DNA of 64,000 nucleotides from JANMDU01 sp043777675 (GTDB lineage Bacteria > Pseudomonadota > Gammaproteobacteria > Burkholderiales > Burkholderiaceae_C): contig JAYWHR010000065.1 of assembly GCA_043777675.1 (NCBI GenBank), positions 1-64,000 on the forward strand. Reading direction: 5' to 3'. A program made the position numbers and the translations under genes. Below, in pieces: positions 48,445 to 56,628 of the stretch. Within the stretch, counting starts at the first letter, position 1. The number at the start of each line of letters is the position of its first letter. Below the pieces are notes generated by a model. That model ran no database searches. It was not told where the DNA came from and saw only the letters and a list, made by a program, of their open reading frames with translations.

Positions 48445-50186
48445 TGCACAACTCCAACGCTAATCTCATGCGAGAAGTATTTCAAAACGCTCAGCATCGG
48501 GTTCGGCGCAGCCTGCCCCAAGCCGCAAATGCTGGCATCCACCATCACAGTGCTTAAATCATTCAGCGTGGCTTGATCCCACACTTTCGCCTCCATCAGC
48601 TTCACAGATTTCTCCGTGCCCACGCGGCAAGGCGTGCATTGCCCGCAGCTCTCATGCGCAAAAAATTTCATCATATTGAGCGCGCCATTTCGCGCTGAAT
48701 CCTGCTGACTCAACACGATCACCGCCGCGCTGCCAATGAAGCAACCATAGGGCTGCAGAGTATCAAAATCGAGTGGCACATTGGCCAGCGCTGCCGGCAA
48801 AATGCCGCCGCTCGCACCGCCCGGCAAGTAGGCATACAGCTCATGGCCATCCGCCATACCGCCACAGAATTCATCAATCAATTCGCGCACGCTGATGCCA
48901 GCAGGAGCCAACTTCACGCCCGGCTGCTTCACACGCCCGCTCACGCTAAAACTGCGCAGCCCCTTTCGGCCATTCCTGCCATGCGAAGCAAACCATTCAC
49001 CGCCTTTTTCCACAATCTCGCGCACCCAATACAGCGTTTCAAAGTTGTGCTGCAGCGTCGGCCGGCCAAACAAGCCCACTTGCGCAATATACGGCGGCCG
49101 CATGCGCGGCTCACCGCGTTTGCCCTCAATGCTCTCAATCATCGCGCTCTCTTCGCCGCAGATATACGCACCCGCACCGCGCCGCAGTTCAATTGTGGGC
49201 AGCTTGCATGGCGGATTCATTTGTAGCTTGGCGATTTCTGCGCTCAGCATCTCGCGCAGCTCATGGTATTCATCGCGCAGATAAATATAAATCGCGTCAA
49301 TGCCCACCACCTGCGCGGCAATCAACATGCCTTCTAAAAACCGATGCGGATCACGCTCCAGATACCAACGGTCTTTGAATGTGCCCGGTTCGCCCTCGTC
49401 AAGATTAATAGCCATGAGCTTAGGACTTGGTTGATCACGAACGATCCGCCACTTGCGCCCCGCCGGAAAACCCGCACCACCCAAACCGCGCAAGCCTGCA
49501 TGCTCCAGCGCCGCAATCACACTCTCAGCATCGCGCGAACCATCCGCCACAGAACGCAGCAGCGCGTAGCCACCAGCAGCTTGGTAGTTATTTAACGCTA
49601 TTAAATCAATAGCGCTCTGCGCATGTTCTATGCCGGCTAGATGCTGTTTTTGCCCTAAAAACTGCTGAAAAATGTCTATGGAGGCATGCCCGAAATTCCG
49701 CTGCCCCACGGCCACCGCAGGCGCTTGCTCGCAGCGCCCAATGCAAGGCACCGGCTCAACTTTCACATCCGCTTGCAGCAGCGCGGGCAGCTCAGCCAGC
49801 AGCTCATTCGAGCCAGCCATCTCGCAGCTCAGTCCATTGCACACTCGAATCCGTAAACTTGGCGCGGCTTCGGCATCCCGCAAAATTTCAAAGTGATGAT
49901 AAAAAGAAGCGACCTCAAACACTTCGGCCTGCGATAGTTTCATCAGATCCGCCAGTGCAGCGATATGCCGTTCAAACACCGCGCCATACGCGTCGTTCAA
50001 AGCATGCAAATATTCAATCAGCAAATCCCGCCTGAACAACTGCTCTGATGTGCCTGGCCACACTTTCTGCATCAGCGCACGCACCTGTTCGCGCGCCTGC
50101 GGCAATACCTGCCGCCCCTTCAATTGCGAGCGCACTGGATGCGTCTTGTGAACCGTGATTGGTTTGACTTCAACAATAGTTTTCAT
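48441..50186 (-). CDS. fdsB: NAD-dependent formate dehydrogenase, fused gamma-beta (NuoE-NuoF type) subunit
   Basis: The 581-aa protein fuses two subunits. Residues about 25-180 are a NuoE/FdsG-type thioredoxin-fold [2Fe-2S] domain (ligands C116, C121, C148, C152). From about 200 there is a NuoF/FdsB domain with GLGGAGFPAGRKWR (FMN), a GAYICGEESAMIESIEGKRG NAD/FMN block and the 4Fe-4S motif ESCGQCTPCRVG. It passes electrons from FdsA to NAD+. The junction contains LAGIEHAQSAIDLIA (183-197), encoded by a copy of the short interspersed element. Overlaps of 4 nt join it to fghA upstream and fdsA downstream. Confidence 0.93.
   Translation of the reverse strand: MKTIVEVKPITVHKTHPVRSQLKGRQVLPQAREQVRALMQKVWPGTSEQLFRRDLLIEYLHALNDAYGAVFERHIAALADLMKLSQAEVFEVASFYHHFEILRDAEAAPSLRIRVCNGLSCEMAGSNELLAELPALLQADVKVEPVPCIGRCEQAPAVAVGQRNFGHASIDIFQQFLGQKQHLAGIEHAQSAIDLIALNNYQAAGGYALLRSVADGSRDAESVIAALEHAGLRGLGGAGFPAGRKWRIVRDQPSPKLMAINLDEGEPGTFKDRWYLERDPHRFLEGMLIAAQVVGIDAIYIYLRDEYHELREMLSAEIAKLQMNPPCKLPTIELRRGAGAYICGEESAMIESIEGKRGEPRMRPPYIAQVGLFGRPTLQHNFETLYWVREIVEKGGEWFASHGRNGRKGLRSFSVSGRVKQPGVKLAPAGISVRELIDEFCGGMADGHELYAYLPGGASGGILPAALANVPLDFDTLQPYGCFIGSAAVIVLSQQDSARNGALNMMKFFAHESCGQCTPCRVGTEKSVKLMEAKVWDQATLNDLSTVMVDASICGLGQAAPNPMLSVLKYFSHEISVGVVQ
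49597..49639 (+). repeat. short interspersed element inside fdsB, at the NuoE/NuoF junction
   Basis: The plus strand reads GCTATTAAATCAATAGCGCT then CTGCGCATGTTCTATGCCGG and CTA, close to the family consensus. The gene reads the other strand as LAGIEHAQSAIDLIA. Confidence 0.9.
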
Positions 50187-51043
50187 ACAGCGCAGCGCAA
50201 GATTTCGGCGTGATGACGAAGATGGCTTTCCATGAAACTGCTCACGAAATAATAACCGTGGTCATAGCTCGCATGTTGGCGAAATTGCAAGGCTTGGCCC
50301 ACTTCTCGGCAGGCTGCTTCAAACAAATGCGGATGCAATTGCTCGGCCAAAAATTGATCACTCAAACCCTGATCAATCAAGATGCTGGTGGGCAGCAATG
50401 CCTTGCCACGCGCTAGCAGCAACTGAGTTGCGTCATGCTGGCGCCAAATTGCTTCATCATCGCCCAAATACCCTGCAAATGCCTTTCGCCCCCACGGGCA
50501 TTGGCTGGGCGCGCAGATGGGTGCGAAGGCAGAGACTGACCGAAATGCATGAGGGTGGCGCAAGGCCAAGCTCAAAGCCCCATGCCCGCCCATCGAGTGC
50601 CCCATGATGCCAAGGCGTTGCGTATCTATCGGCAAGAGTTGCCCAATGTGCGCCAGCAGCTCTTGCATTAAATAACTCTCCATGCGCCAATGCTTTGCCC
50701 AAGGCTGCTGCGTGGCATCCAGATAAAAACCAGCCGCCACGCCAAAATCCCAGCTCTCGGATTGCCCAAGCACATCCGTGTTGCGCGGGCTGGTGTCTGG
50801 CGCGATCAATGCAATCCCCAGCTCACTAGCTACTCGCTGCGCTCCAGCTTTGATAGCAAAGGTTTCTTGCGTACAAGTCAGCCCCGCCAAATACATCACG
50901 GCGGGCACTGTAGTTTGACTAGCTGCAGGCGGCAAATACACCGCAAAACGCATCGGCAGACCAATCTGGCTTGAGGCATGCTCGTAAAAAGACTGCCGGC
51001 CACCAAAACAGGCATGCTCGCTCAACAACTGAAAATCTTTCAT
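50183..51043 (-). CDS. fghA: S-formylglutathione hydrolase
   Basis: FghA hydrolyses S-formylglutathione to formate and glutathione, the second step of glutathione-linked formaldehyde oxidation. The 286-aa alpha/beta hydrolase carries the nucleophile elbow GHSMGGHGAL, VMYLAGLTCTQETF (oxyanion region), the catalytic Asp region DQGLSDQFL and the C-terminal HASYDHGYYFV (catalytic His). It follows frmA by 2 bp and overlaps fdsB by 4 nt, so formaldehyde and formate oxidation form one transcription unit. Confidence 0.95.
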   Translation of the reverse strand: MKDFQLLSEHACFGGRQSFYEHASSQIGLPMRFAVYLPPAASQTTVPAVMYLAGLTCTQETFAIKAGAQRVASELGIALIAPDTSPRNTDVLGQSESWDFGVAAGFYLDATQQPWAKHWRMESYLMQELLAHIGQLLPIDTQRLGIMGHSMGGHGALSLALRHPHAFRSVSAFAPICAPSQCPWGRKAFAGYLGDDEAIWRQHDATQLLLARGKALLPTSILIDQGLSDQFLAEQLHPHLFEAACREVGQALQFRQHASYDHGYYFVSSFMESHLRHHAEILRCAV

Positions 51044-51045
51044 GA

Positions 51046-52155
51046 TCAGAAATGGATCACGGTACGGATGGATTTGCCTTCGTGCATCAAATCAAAAGCT
51101 TCATTGATGCGGTCTAAGCCCATCGTGTGCGTCACAAACGGATCAAGCTCAATCTCCCCTGCCATCGCCTGCTCCACCATGCCAGGCAACTGGGTGCGAC
51201 CCTTCACACCACCAAACGCCGAGCCACGCCAGACGCGCCCGGTCACGAGCTGAAAGGGCCGCGTAGAAATCTCTTGCCCCGCGCCAGCCACGCCGATGAT
51301 GATGCTCTCGCCCCAGCCCTTGTGGCAGCATTCGAGCGCTGCACGCATCACATGCACATTGCCAATGCATTCGAAGGAAAACTCTACACCGCCATCGGTC
51401 ATCTCTACGATCACTTCTTGAATAGGCTTGGCAAAATCTTTCGGGTTGATGCAATCGGTCGCGCCGAAATGCTTTGCTAGATCAAACTTGCTCGGGTTCG
51501 TATCCACAGCAATGATGCGCCCCGCCTTGGCCTGCCGCGCGCCTTGCACCACAGCCAAGCCAATGCCGCCCAATCCAAACACCGCCACCGTATCACCCGG
51601 CTTGACCTTGGCTGTGTTGTGAACCGCACCCAAGCCCGTCGTCACACCACAGCCGAGCAAACACACCTTCTCATGGTCTGCAGCGCTGTTGATTTTGGCC
51701 AAAGAAATTTCATTGACTACCGTGTATTCACTGAACGTAGAGCAACCCATATAGTGGAATACCGGCTTGCCTTGGTAGGAGAAGCGGCTCGTGCCATCAG
51801 GCATCAGCCCCTTGCCTTGCGTGGCTCGCACTTTTTGGCACAGGTTGGTTTTGCCCGATTTGCAAAATTTGCACTCTCTGCATTCAGCGGTGTACAGCGG
51901 GATGACGTGATCACCCGGCTTGAGACTGCTCACGCCCTCGCCAATCTGCACCACAATGCCCGCGCCCTCGTGCCCCAATACAGCAGGGAAAATACCCTCC
52001 GGATCATCACCCGAGAGGGTAAACGCGTCGGTATGGCAGACACCCGTGTGAGATATCTTCACCAGCACCTCGCCACGCTGTGGCGGTGCCACATCAATCT
52101 CTACAATTTGCAAAGGCATACCAGCCTCGAAGGCCACAGCGGCGCGTGATTTCAT
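51046..52155 (-). CDS. frmA: S-(hydroxymethyl)glutathione dehydrogenase (class III alcohol dehydrogenase)
   Basis: FrmA/AdhC oxidises the formaldehyde-glutathione adduct with NAD+. The 369-aa zinc enzyme has HTGVCHTDAFTLSG (catalytic zinc), GHEGAGIVVQIGEGV, the structural-zinc loop ECRECKFCKSGKTNLC, GCGVTTGLGAV and the Rossmann motif VFGLGGIGLAVVQGA. The ATG at 52155 gives the canonical MKSRAAVAFEAG start; the longer frame upstream runs into the thiolase gene. First gene of the frmA-fghA-fdsB-fdsA unit. Confidence 0.97.
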   Translation of the reverse strand: MKSRAAVAFEAGMPLQIVEIDVAPPQRGEVLVKISHTGVCHTDAFTLSGDDPEGIFPAVLGHEGAGIVVQIGEGVSSLKPGDHVIPLYTAECRECKFCKSGKTNLCQKVRATQGKGLMPDGTSRFSYQGKPVFHYMGCSTFSEYTVVNEISLAKINSAADHEKVCLLGCGVTTGLGAVHNTAKVKPGDTVAVFGLGGIGLAVVQGARQAKAGRIIAVDTNPSKFDLAKHFGATDCINPKDFAKPIQEVIVEMTDGGVEFSFECIGNVHVMRAALECCHKGWGESIIIGVAGAGQEISTRPFQLVTGRVWRGSAFGGVKGRTQLPGMVEQAMAGEIELDPFVTHTMGLDRINEAFDLMHEGKSIRTVIHF

Positions 52156-52220
52156 AATAGGGCCTCTCAAGAGCAAGGGATAAAGTGAGACTTTAAGTCT
52201 ATGGCTTCGTACGCGCCAAT

Positions 52221-53423
52221 CTACACGCGCTCCAGAATAACTGCAATGCCCTGACCGACACCAATACACATCGTACAAAGCGCGTAGCGGCCTTTTGTTT
52301 TGTGAAGTTGATTGACTGCCGTCGTAGCCAGCCGCGCACCTGATGCGCCGAGCGGATGGCCGAGTGCAATTGCGCCGCCGTTGGGGTTGACTCTTGGGTC
52401 ATCGTCTTGCAAACCAAGATCGCGGAGCACCGCCAAGCCTTGCGCGGCAAAGGCTTCGTTCAGCTCGATCACATCCATTTGCTCAAGCGTCAAGCCTGTG
52501 AGCTGCAACACCTTGCGCGTGGCAGGCGCAGGGCCGATTCCCATGATGCGCGGTGGCACACCTGCAGTGGCCATGCCGAGGACGCGGGCTTTCAATGTGA
52601 GGCCGTATTTGGCGGCGGTTTTCTCATCAGCCAGCAACAATGCGCAAGCGCCATCGTTCACGCCGCTGGCATTGCCTGCTGTCACCGTGCCATCTGGCCT
52701 GACCACGCCTTTGAGTTTGGCCAGCGCTTCGAGAGAAGTCTCGCGCGGATGTTCGTCTTGGCTGATGACGATCGCGTCGCCCTTCTTCTGTGGGATCGTC
52801 ACCGGCGTAATTTCCGCATCGAAGTAACCCGCCTTCTGCGCGGCCACCGCCTTCATCTGACTGGCCAATGCCATGCGGTCTTGCGCCTCGCGCTCAATCT
52901 TGTATTCAGTCGCAACGTTTTCCGCTGTCTCGGGCATCGAATCCACGCCATACTTTTCCTTCATCAATTTGTTGATGAAGCGCCAACCAATCGTCGTGTC
53001 ATATATTTCTGCCGCGCGACTGAAGGCGCTGGTTGCTTTAGGTATCACAAACGGTGCGCGGCTCATGCTCTCCACACCACCCGCTATCATTAATGTAGCT
53101 TCTCCCGCCCGAATGGCGCGGGCTGCCGTGCCCAAAGCATCCAAACCTGAGCCACACAGTCGGTTCACCGTGCTGCCCGGCACTTGGTATGGCATGCCCG
53201 CAAGCAGCGAAGCCATGTGCGCCACGTTGCGGTTATCTTCCCCGGCTTGATTGACGCAGCCGTAGATCACATCGGTGACAGCTTCCCAATCCACAGTCAC
53301 ATTGCGCGCCATCAGCGCTTTGAGCGGAATGGCGCCAAGATCATCGGTGCGAACGGAAGACAAAGCACCGCCGTAGCGACCAAAAGGTGTGCGGATGGCA
53401 TCGACGATGTAGGCTTGGGTCAT
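52221..53423 (-). CDS. pcaF: beta-ketoadipyl-CoA thiolase (acetyl-CoA acyltransferase)
   Basis: The 400-aa thiolase cleaves beta-ketoadipyl-CoA to acetyl-CoA and succinyl-CoA, the last step of the box route. Active-site segments are NRLCGSGLDALG (nucleophilic Cys, about residue 90), AGGVESMSRAP, NEAFAAQGLAV, GGAIALGHPLGASGAR (His) and CTMCIGVGQG (second Cys). It follows boxA by 9 bp. The 400-aa size fits the PcaF/PaaJ subfamily better than the shorter acetoacetyl-CoA thiolases. Confidence 0.92.
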   Translation of the reverse strand: MTQAYIVDAIRTPFGRYGGALSSVRTDDLGAIPLKALMARNVTVDWEAVTDVIYGCVNQAGEDNRNVAHMASLLAGMPYQVPGSTVNRLCGSGLDALGTAARAIRAGEATLMIAGGVESMSRAPFVIPKATSAFSRAAEIYDTTIGWRFINKLMKEKYGVDSMPETAENVATEYKIEREAQDRMALASQMKAVAAQKAGYFDAEITPVTIPQKKGDAIVISQDEHPRETSLEALAKLKGVVRPDGTVTAGNASGVNDGACALLLADEKTAAKYGLTLKARVLGMATAGVPPRIMGIGPAPATRKVLQLTGLTLEQMDVIELNEAFAAQGLAVLRDLGLQDDDPRVNPNGGAIALGHPLGASGARLATTAVNQLHKTKGRYALCTMCIGVGQGIAVILERV

Positions 53424-53432
53424 AAATGGCGA

Positions 53433-54746
53433 TCAGTAAGTTTCTAAGTGCAAACGCGCTTCTTTTTTCAGGGCGCTGCCAATCGTATCCCAGCTGAATC
53501 CTGATTTTTCAGCGATGTCTTTGAGCGCAAGGATCACGCCCTCTTCCATTGCTTTCAAGCCACAAACATAGAAGTAAGCATTGGGGTCTTTCAGCAAGAC
53601 GGCGAGATCGACGGCGCGGTCGCGCAGGGCATCTTGCACATAGCGTTTGGGTTTGCCGGATTCGCGGGAATAGCAAAATTCAATATCGATGAAATCTTTG
53701 GGCAGCTGCTGCAGCGGGCCGAAATACGGGAGCTCTGCTTGGGAGCGTGCGCCAAAGAAGAGCCAGAGTTTCCCACCGTCAAATTTGCTTTCACTGGCCG
53801 TATTTTTTGCGCGCATGCGCCTGCGCCACTCCGTCATGGCGCGCATCGGGGCGCTGCCTGTGCCGGTGCAGATCATCACGATGTGGCTCTTGGGGTGATT
53901 GGGCATGAGGAAGCTACTCCCGAAAGGGCCGATGACTTCAACCTGATCTCCCACCTTCAAATCGCACATGAAGTTGCTCGCCACGCCGCGCACGGCTTTG
54001 CCACTGTGATCTTCGAGCACACGCTTGATCGTGAGCGAGAGATTGTTGTAACCCGCACGCTCGCCGCTGCGTGCGCTGGCAATCGAATACTGCCGAGCAT
54101 GATGCGGCTTGCCGCGCGCATCCACGCCCGGCGGCACGATGCCGATGCTCTGCCCCTCGAGCACGGGGAACGGCATGCTGCCAAAATCGAGCACGATGTG
54201 GTGCGTGTCGTAATCACTGCCTGCCGTCTTACCGACTTCGGTGACGCGCACATTGCCTGTGACGCTGGCTGTGATGCTTTTTTCAGCCGCTTTCGCGCCA
54301 TAAAGATTCGTGTACGCAAGGGCGGCAGACCATGGCGGCAGCGTTGCGCCATATTGTTGGTTGCTGATAGACGCTATGGTTTCGATAGCTGTCTGCGCAG
54401 GTTCTATGCCGGCTAATGGCCTATTTTCTTCTGAAACGGCACTGGAAATTTCCTCCTCAGCCAAAGCAGCTTCGGGCAACTCCTCTGGCAAATCATCCCA
54501 AGTCAGCTGCTCTTCGACTGAATACGCTTTGACTTTCAGCATGCTGCGCCAATTGTCAATTGAGCCCGTAGGACAAGGCGAAATACAAGCCATGCAAGAG
54601 TTGCACTTCTCGGCATCCACCACGTAGTTTCGATCATCATGCGTGATCGCCCCCACGGGGCAAGTGGCTTCGCAAGTGTTACAGCGAATACAAATGACCG
54701 GATCGATCAGATGCTGTTTGATGATGGATGTTTCGTTAGCGCCCAT
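53433..54746 (-). CDS. boxA: benzoyl-CoA 2,3-epoxidase, reductase component BoxA
   Basis: BoxA passes electrons from NADPH to the epoxidase BoxB. The 437-aa protein has two N-terminal 4Fe-4S motifs (C19-C22-C25-C29 and C48-C51-C54-C58), an acidic linker, and a ferredoxin-NADP+ reductase-like domain (about 150-437) with RQYSIASAR (FAD), GVASNFMCDLKVGDQVEVIG, ICTGTGSAPMRAM (NADPH) and a conserved C-terminal aromatic end (LETY). The linker contains LAGIEPAQTAIETIA (about 111-125), encoded by a short interspersed element. Hairpin element P3 separates it from boxB. Confidence 0.95.
   Translation of the reverse strand: MGANETSIIKQHLIDPVICIRCNTCEATCPVGAITHDDRNYVVDAEKCNSCMACISPCPTGSIDNWRSMLKVKAYSVEEQLTWDDLPEELPEAALAEEEISSAVSEENRPLAGIEPAQTAIETIASISNQQYGATLPPWSAALAYTNLYGAKAAEKSITASVTGNVRVTEVGKTAGSDYDTHHIVLDFGSMPFPVLEGQSIGIVPPGVDARGKPHHARQYSIASARSGERAGYNNLSLTIKRVLEDHSGKAVRGVASNFMCDLKVGDQVEVIGPFGSSFLMPNHPKSHIVMICTGTGSAPMRAMTEWRRRMRAKNTASESKFDGGKLWLFFGARSQAELPYFGPLQQLPKDFIDIEFCYSRESGKPKRYVQDALRDRAVDLAVLLKDPNAYFYVCGLKAMEEGVILALKDIAEKSGFSWDTIGSALKKEARLHLETY
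54373..54414 (+). repeat. short interspersed element inside boxA, in the ferredoxin/reductase linker
   Basis: The plus strand reads GCTATGGTTTCGATAGCTGT then CTGCGCAGGTTCTATGCCGG and CTA. BoxA reads the other strand as LAGIEPAQTAIETIA, in the same frame as the FdsGB copy. Confidence 0.9.
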
Positions 54747-54769
54747 GAGTTTTAAGTCCTTGAAGACAT

Positions 54770-54928
54770 GAACACCGGACGCAGAAGACGCAGAGGTTAC
54801 GCAGAAGAAATACCAAAGAGAAAAAAAGAAACGGTGTCTTCAAATCAAACCCATTCAATTTTAAATCCCGTCTTCTGTCTTTTTTGCGTCTTTTGCGTAA
54901 CCTTCGCGTCTTCTGCGTCCGGTATTGA
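54770..54928. repeat. long hairpin element, copy P3 (boxB/boxA gap)
   Basis: The left arm ACACCGGACGCAGAAGACGC continues to GGTTACGCAGAAG; the right arm (about 54884-54926) is its inverted copy. The loop is A-rich then C/T-rich. It fills most of the 204-bp gap between boxB and boxA, so the operon transcript must contain the hairpin. Confidence 0.85.
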
Positions 54929-54950
54929 ATTCGTACTATTTCCTATTGAA

Positions 54951-56375
54951 TTAGTTAAAACGAATGTAATCGAAATCAACCACTTGCTTGTTGATACCCA
55001 TTGCAGGTGGCGCAATCCAGTTGGCAAATTTTCCTGGCTCGACCACGCGGCCCATCAAGCTCGCTACAAACATGCGGTCTTCAGCCGTTGGCAACCATTC
55101 AGCTGATTTTGCAGCCCATTCCACCTCGCTCAACACACGGCCATCCGGCGAGACTTTTGCGCCAGCCAATGCGCCGATATTGCGGTTGAAAGCTTTGTGC
55201 GGTGTAGTGAGTTTGAACGGGATGCCCGCTTTCTCAATCACTTTGTTCCATCGGCCCACGCCTGCGACTGAATCCTTGATGTAGTCATCGCGCAGTACTT
55301 CGTTGAGTGCATTGAGCATCGGCACTTCTTTTTCAACCAACTGGCCACCGACCACTTGCAGCACTTTATAGCTCTGGCCGCGCAGCTGATGATCATCCGT
55401 GCGCTTGCCTTCTTCGTAGCGGCCTTTGATGCCGGTGCTGTAGAAGGTGGCGGCATTGGATGATTCGTCTGCACCAAACAAATCGATTGTGACGGAGAAG
55501 TGAAAGTTCAAATAGCGCTGCAATGTAGGTAGATCAATTACACCTGCTGCGCGAAGCTTTTTAGAATCATCCGTTTTCAGCTCATTCATCATCTGGCAGG
55601 TGCGCTGGATCACGCGACTGATGCCGCTCTCACCCACAAACATGTGATGCGCTTCTTCGGTCAGCATGAATTTGCTGGTGCGCGCCAATGGCTCAAATGC
55701 GCTTTCTGCAAGAGCGCAGAGCTGGAATTTGCCATCACGATCGGTGAAATACGTGAACATAAAGAAGCTCAGCCAATCCGGCGTGGCTTCGTTGAAGGCT
55801 TGCAAGATGCGCGGTGTATCGGCATCGCCGCTGCGGCGCTCAAGCAGCGCTTCGGCTTCTTCACGGCCATCGCGGCCAAAATGCTTGTGCAGCAAATAGA
55901 CCATCGCCCACAAATGGCGGCCTTCTTCAACGTTGATCTGATATAGGTTGCGCAAGTCATACATGGAGGGCGCTGTTAAGCCCAAGTGGCGCTGCTGCTC
56001 CACAGATGCTGGCTCGGTATCGCCTTGCGTGACGATGATGCGACGCAGATTGGCGCGGTATTCGCCGGGCACATCGTTCCACACGTCTTGCCCCATGTGA
56101 TCACCAAAATGAATTTTACGGTCTTGCTGCGCAGGGTTCAAGAAAATGCCCCAGCGGTAATCGCGCATCTTCACATGCCCAAACTGCGCCCAGCCCGCTG
56201 GATCCACGCTCACTGCGGTGCGCAAATACACATCAGACATTTCCGAGCCCACGGGGCCAATTTCATCCCACCAGTTGATGAAATTAGGCTGCCAACCTTC
56301 TAGCGCGCGCTGCAAGGTGCGGTCTTCGCTCAAGTTGACATTGTTAGGAATTTTCTCGCTGTAGTTAATGCTCAT
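54951..56375 (-). CDS. boxB: benzoyl-CoA 2,3-epoxidase, oxygenase component BoxB
   Basis: BoxB is a di-iron protein that epoxidises benzoyl-CoA at C2-C3 with O2. The 474-aa length is typical. Recognisable blocks are GWQPNFINWWDEIGP near the N-terminus, RDYRWGIFLNP, GRHLWAMVYLLHKHFGRDGR (first iron-ligand helix, with a Glu/His pair), LTEEAHHMFVGESG (E-x2-H ligand helix) and GPVGSEMSDVYLRTAV. It stands between boxC and boxA, separated from each by a long hairpin element (P4 and P3). Confidence 0.97.
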   Translation of the reverse strand: MSINYSEKIPNNVNLSEDRTLQRALEGWQPNFINWWDEIGPVGSEMSDVYLRTAVSVDPAGWAQFGHVKMRDYRWGIFLNPAQQDRKIHFGDHMGQDVWNDVPGEYRANLRRIIVTQGDTEPASVEQQRHLGLTAPSMYDLRNLYQINVEEGRHLWAMVYLLHKHFGRDGREEAEALLERRSGDADTPRILQAFNEATPDWLSFFMFTYFTDRDGKFQLCALAESAFEPLARTSKFMLTEEAHHMFVGESGISRVIQRTCQMMNELKTDDSKKLRAAGVIDLPTLQRYLNFHFSVTIDLFGADESSNAATFYSTGIKGRYEEGKRTDDHQLRGQSYKVLQVVGGQLVEKEVPMLNALNEVLRDDYIKDSVAGVGRWNKVIEKAGIPFKLTTPHKAFNRNIGALAGAKVSPDGRVLSEVEWAAKSAEWLPTAEDRMFVASLMGRVVEPGKFANWIAPPAMGINKQVVDFDYIRFN

Positions 56376-56470
56376 GAATTGCTCGATTTAAAAACAACGG
56401 TGGAGTTAGTTCGGTTACAGCAAGCCACCTGCCTTGCTGCACAACGAGATTTTTTAACTTCTAAATACAT

Positions 56471-56621
56471 GAATACCGGCCGCAGAAGACGCAAAGGTTA
56501 CGCAGAAGGGATACCAAAAAATACCAAGACTGATGTTTCAAAAAAATCCTCTTTCTTGGATTTTCTTTTTTGTATTTTTTCTGCGTAACCTCTGCGTCTT
56601 CTGCGTCCGGCTGTTTGTATT
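56471..56621. repeat. long hairpin element, copy P4 (boxC/boxB gap)
   Basis: The left arm GAATACCGGCCGCAGAAGAC continues to GGTTACGCAGAAGGG; the right arm (about 56580-56613) is its inverted copy, ending CTGCGTCCGGCTG as in P2. It occupies most of the 253-bp gap between boxC and boxB. Confidence 0.85.
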
Positions 56622-56628
56622 CAAAACC

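Noticed and set aside
53089..53120. Possible short-element copy in the thiolase gene (GCTATCATTAATGTAGC)
   Set aside because: It lacks the ATGCCGGCTA core and encodes the ordinary thiolase segment GEATLMIAGG.
53634..54416. Plus-strand frame of 260 codons
   Set aside because: Antisense to boxA; no domain, no ribosome-binding site.
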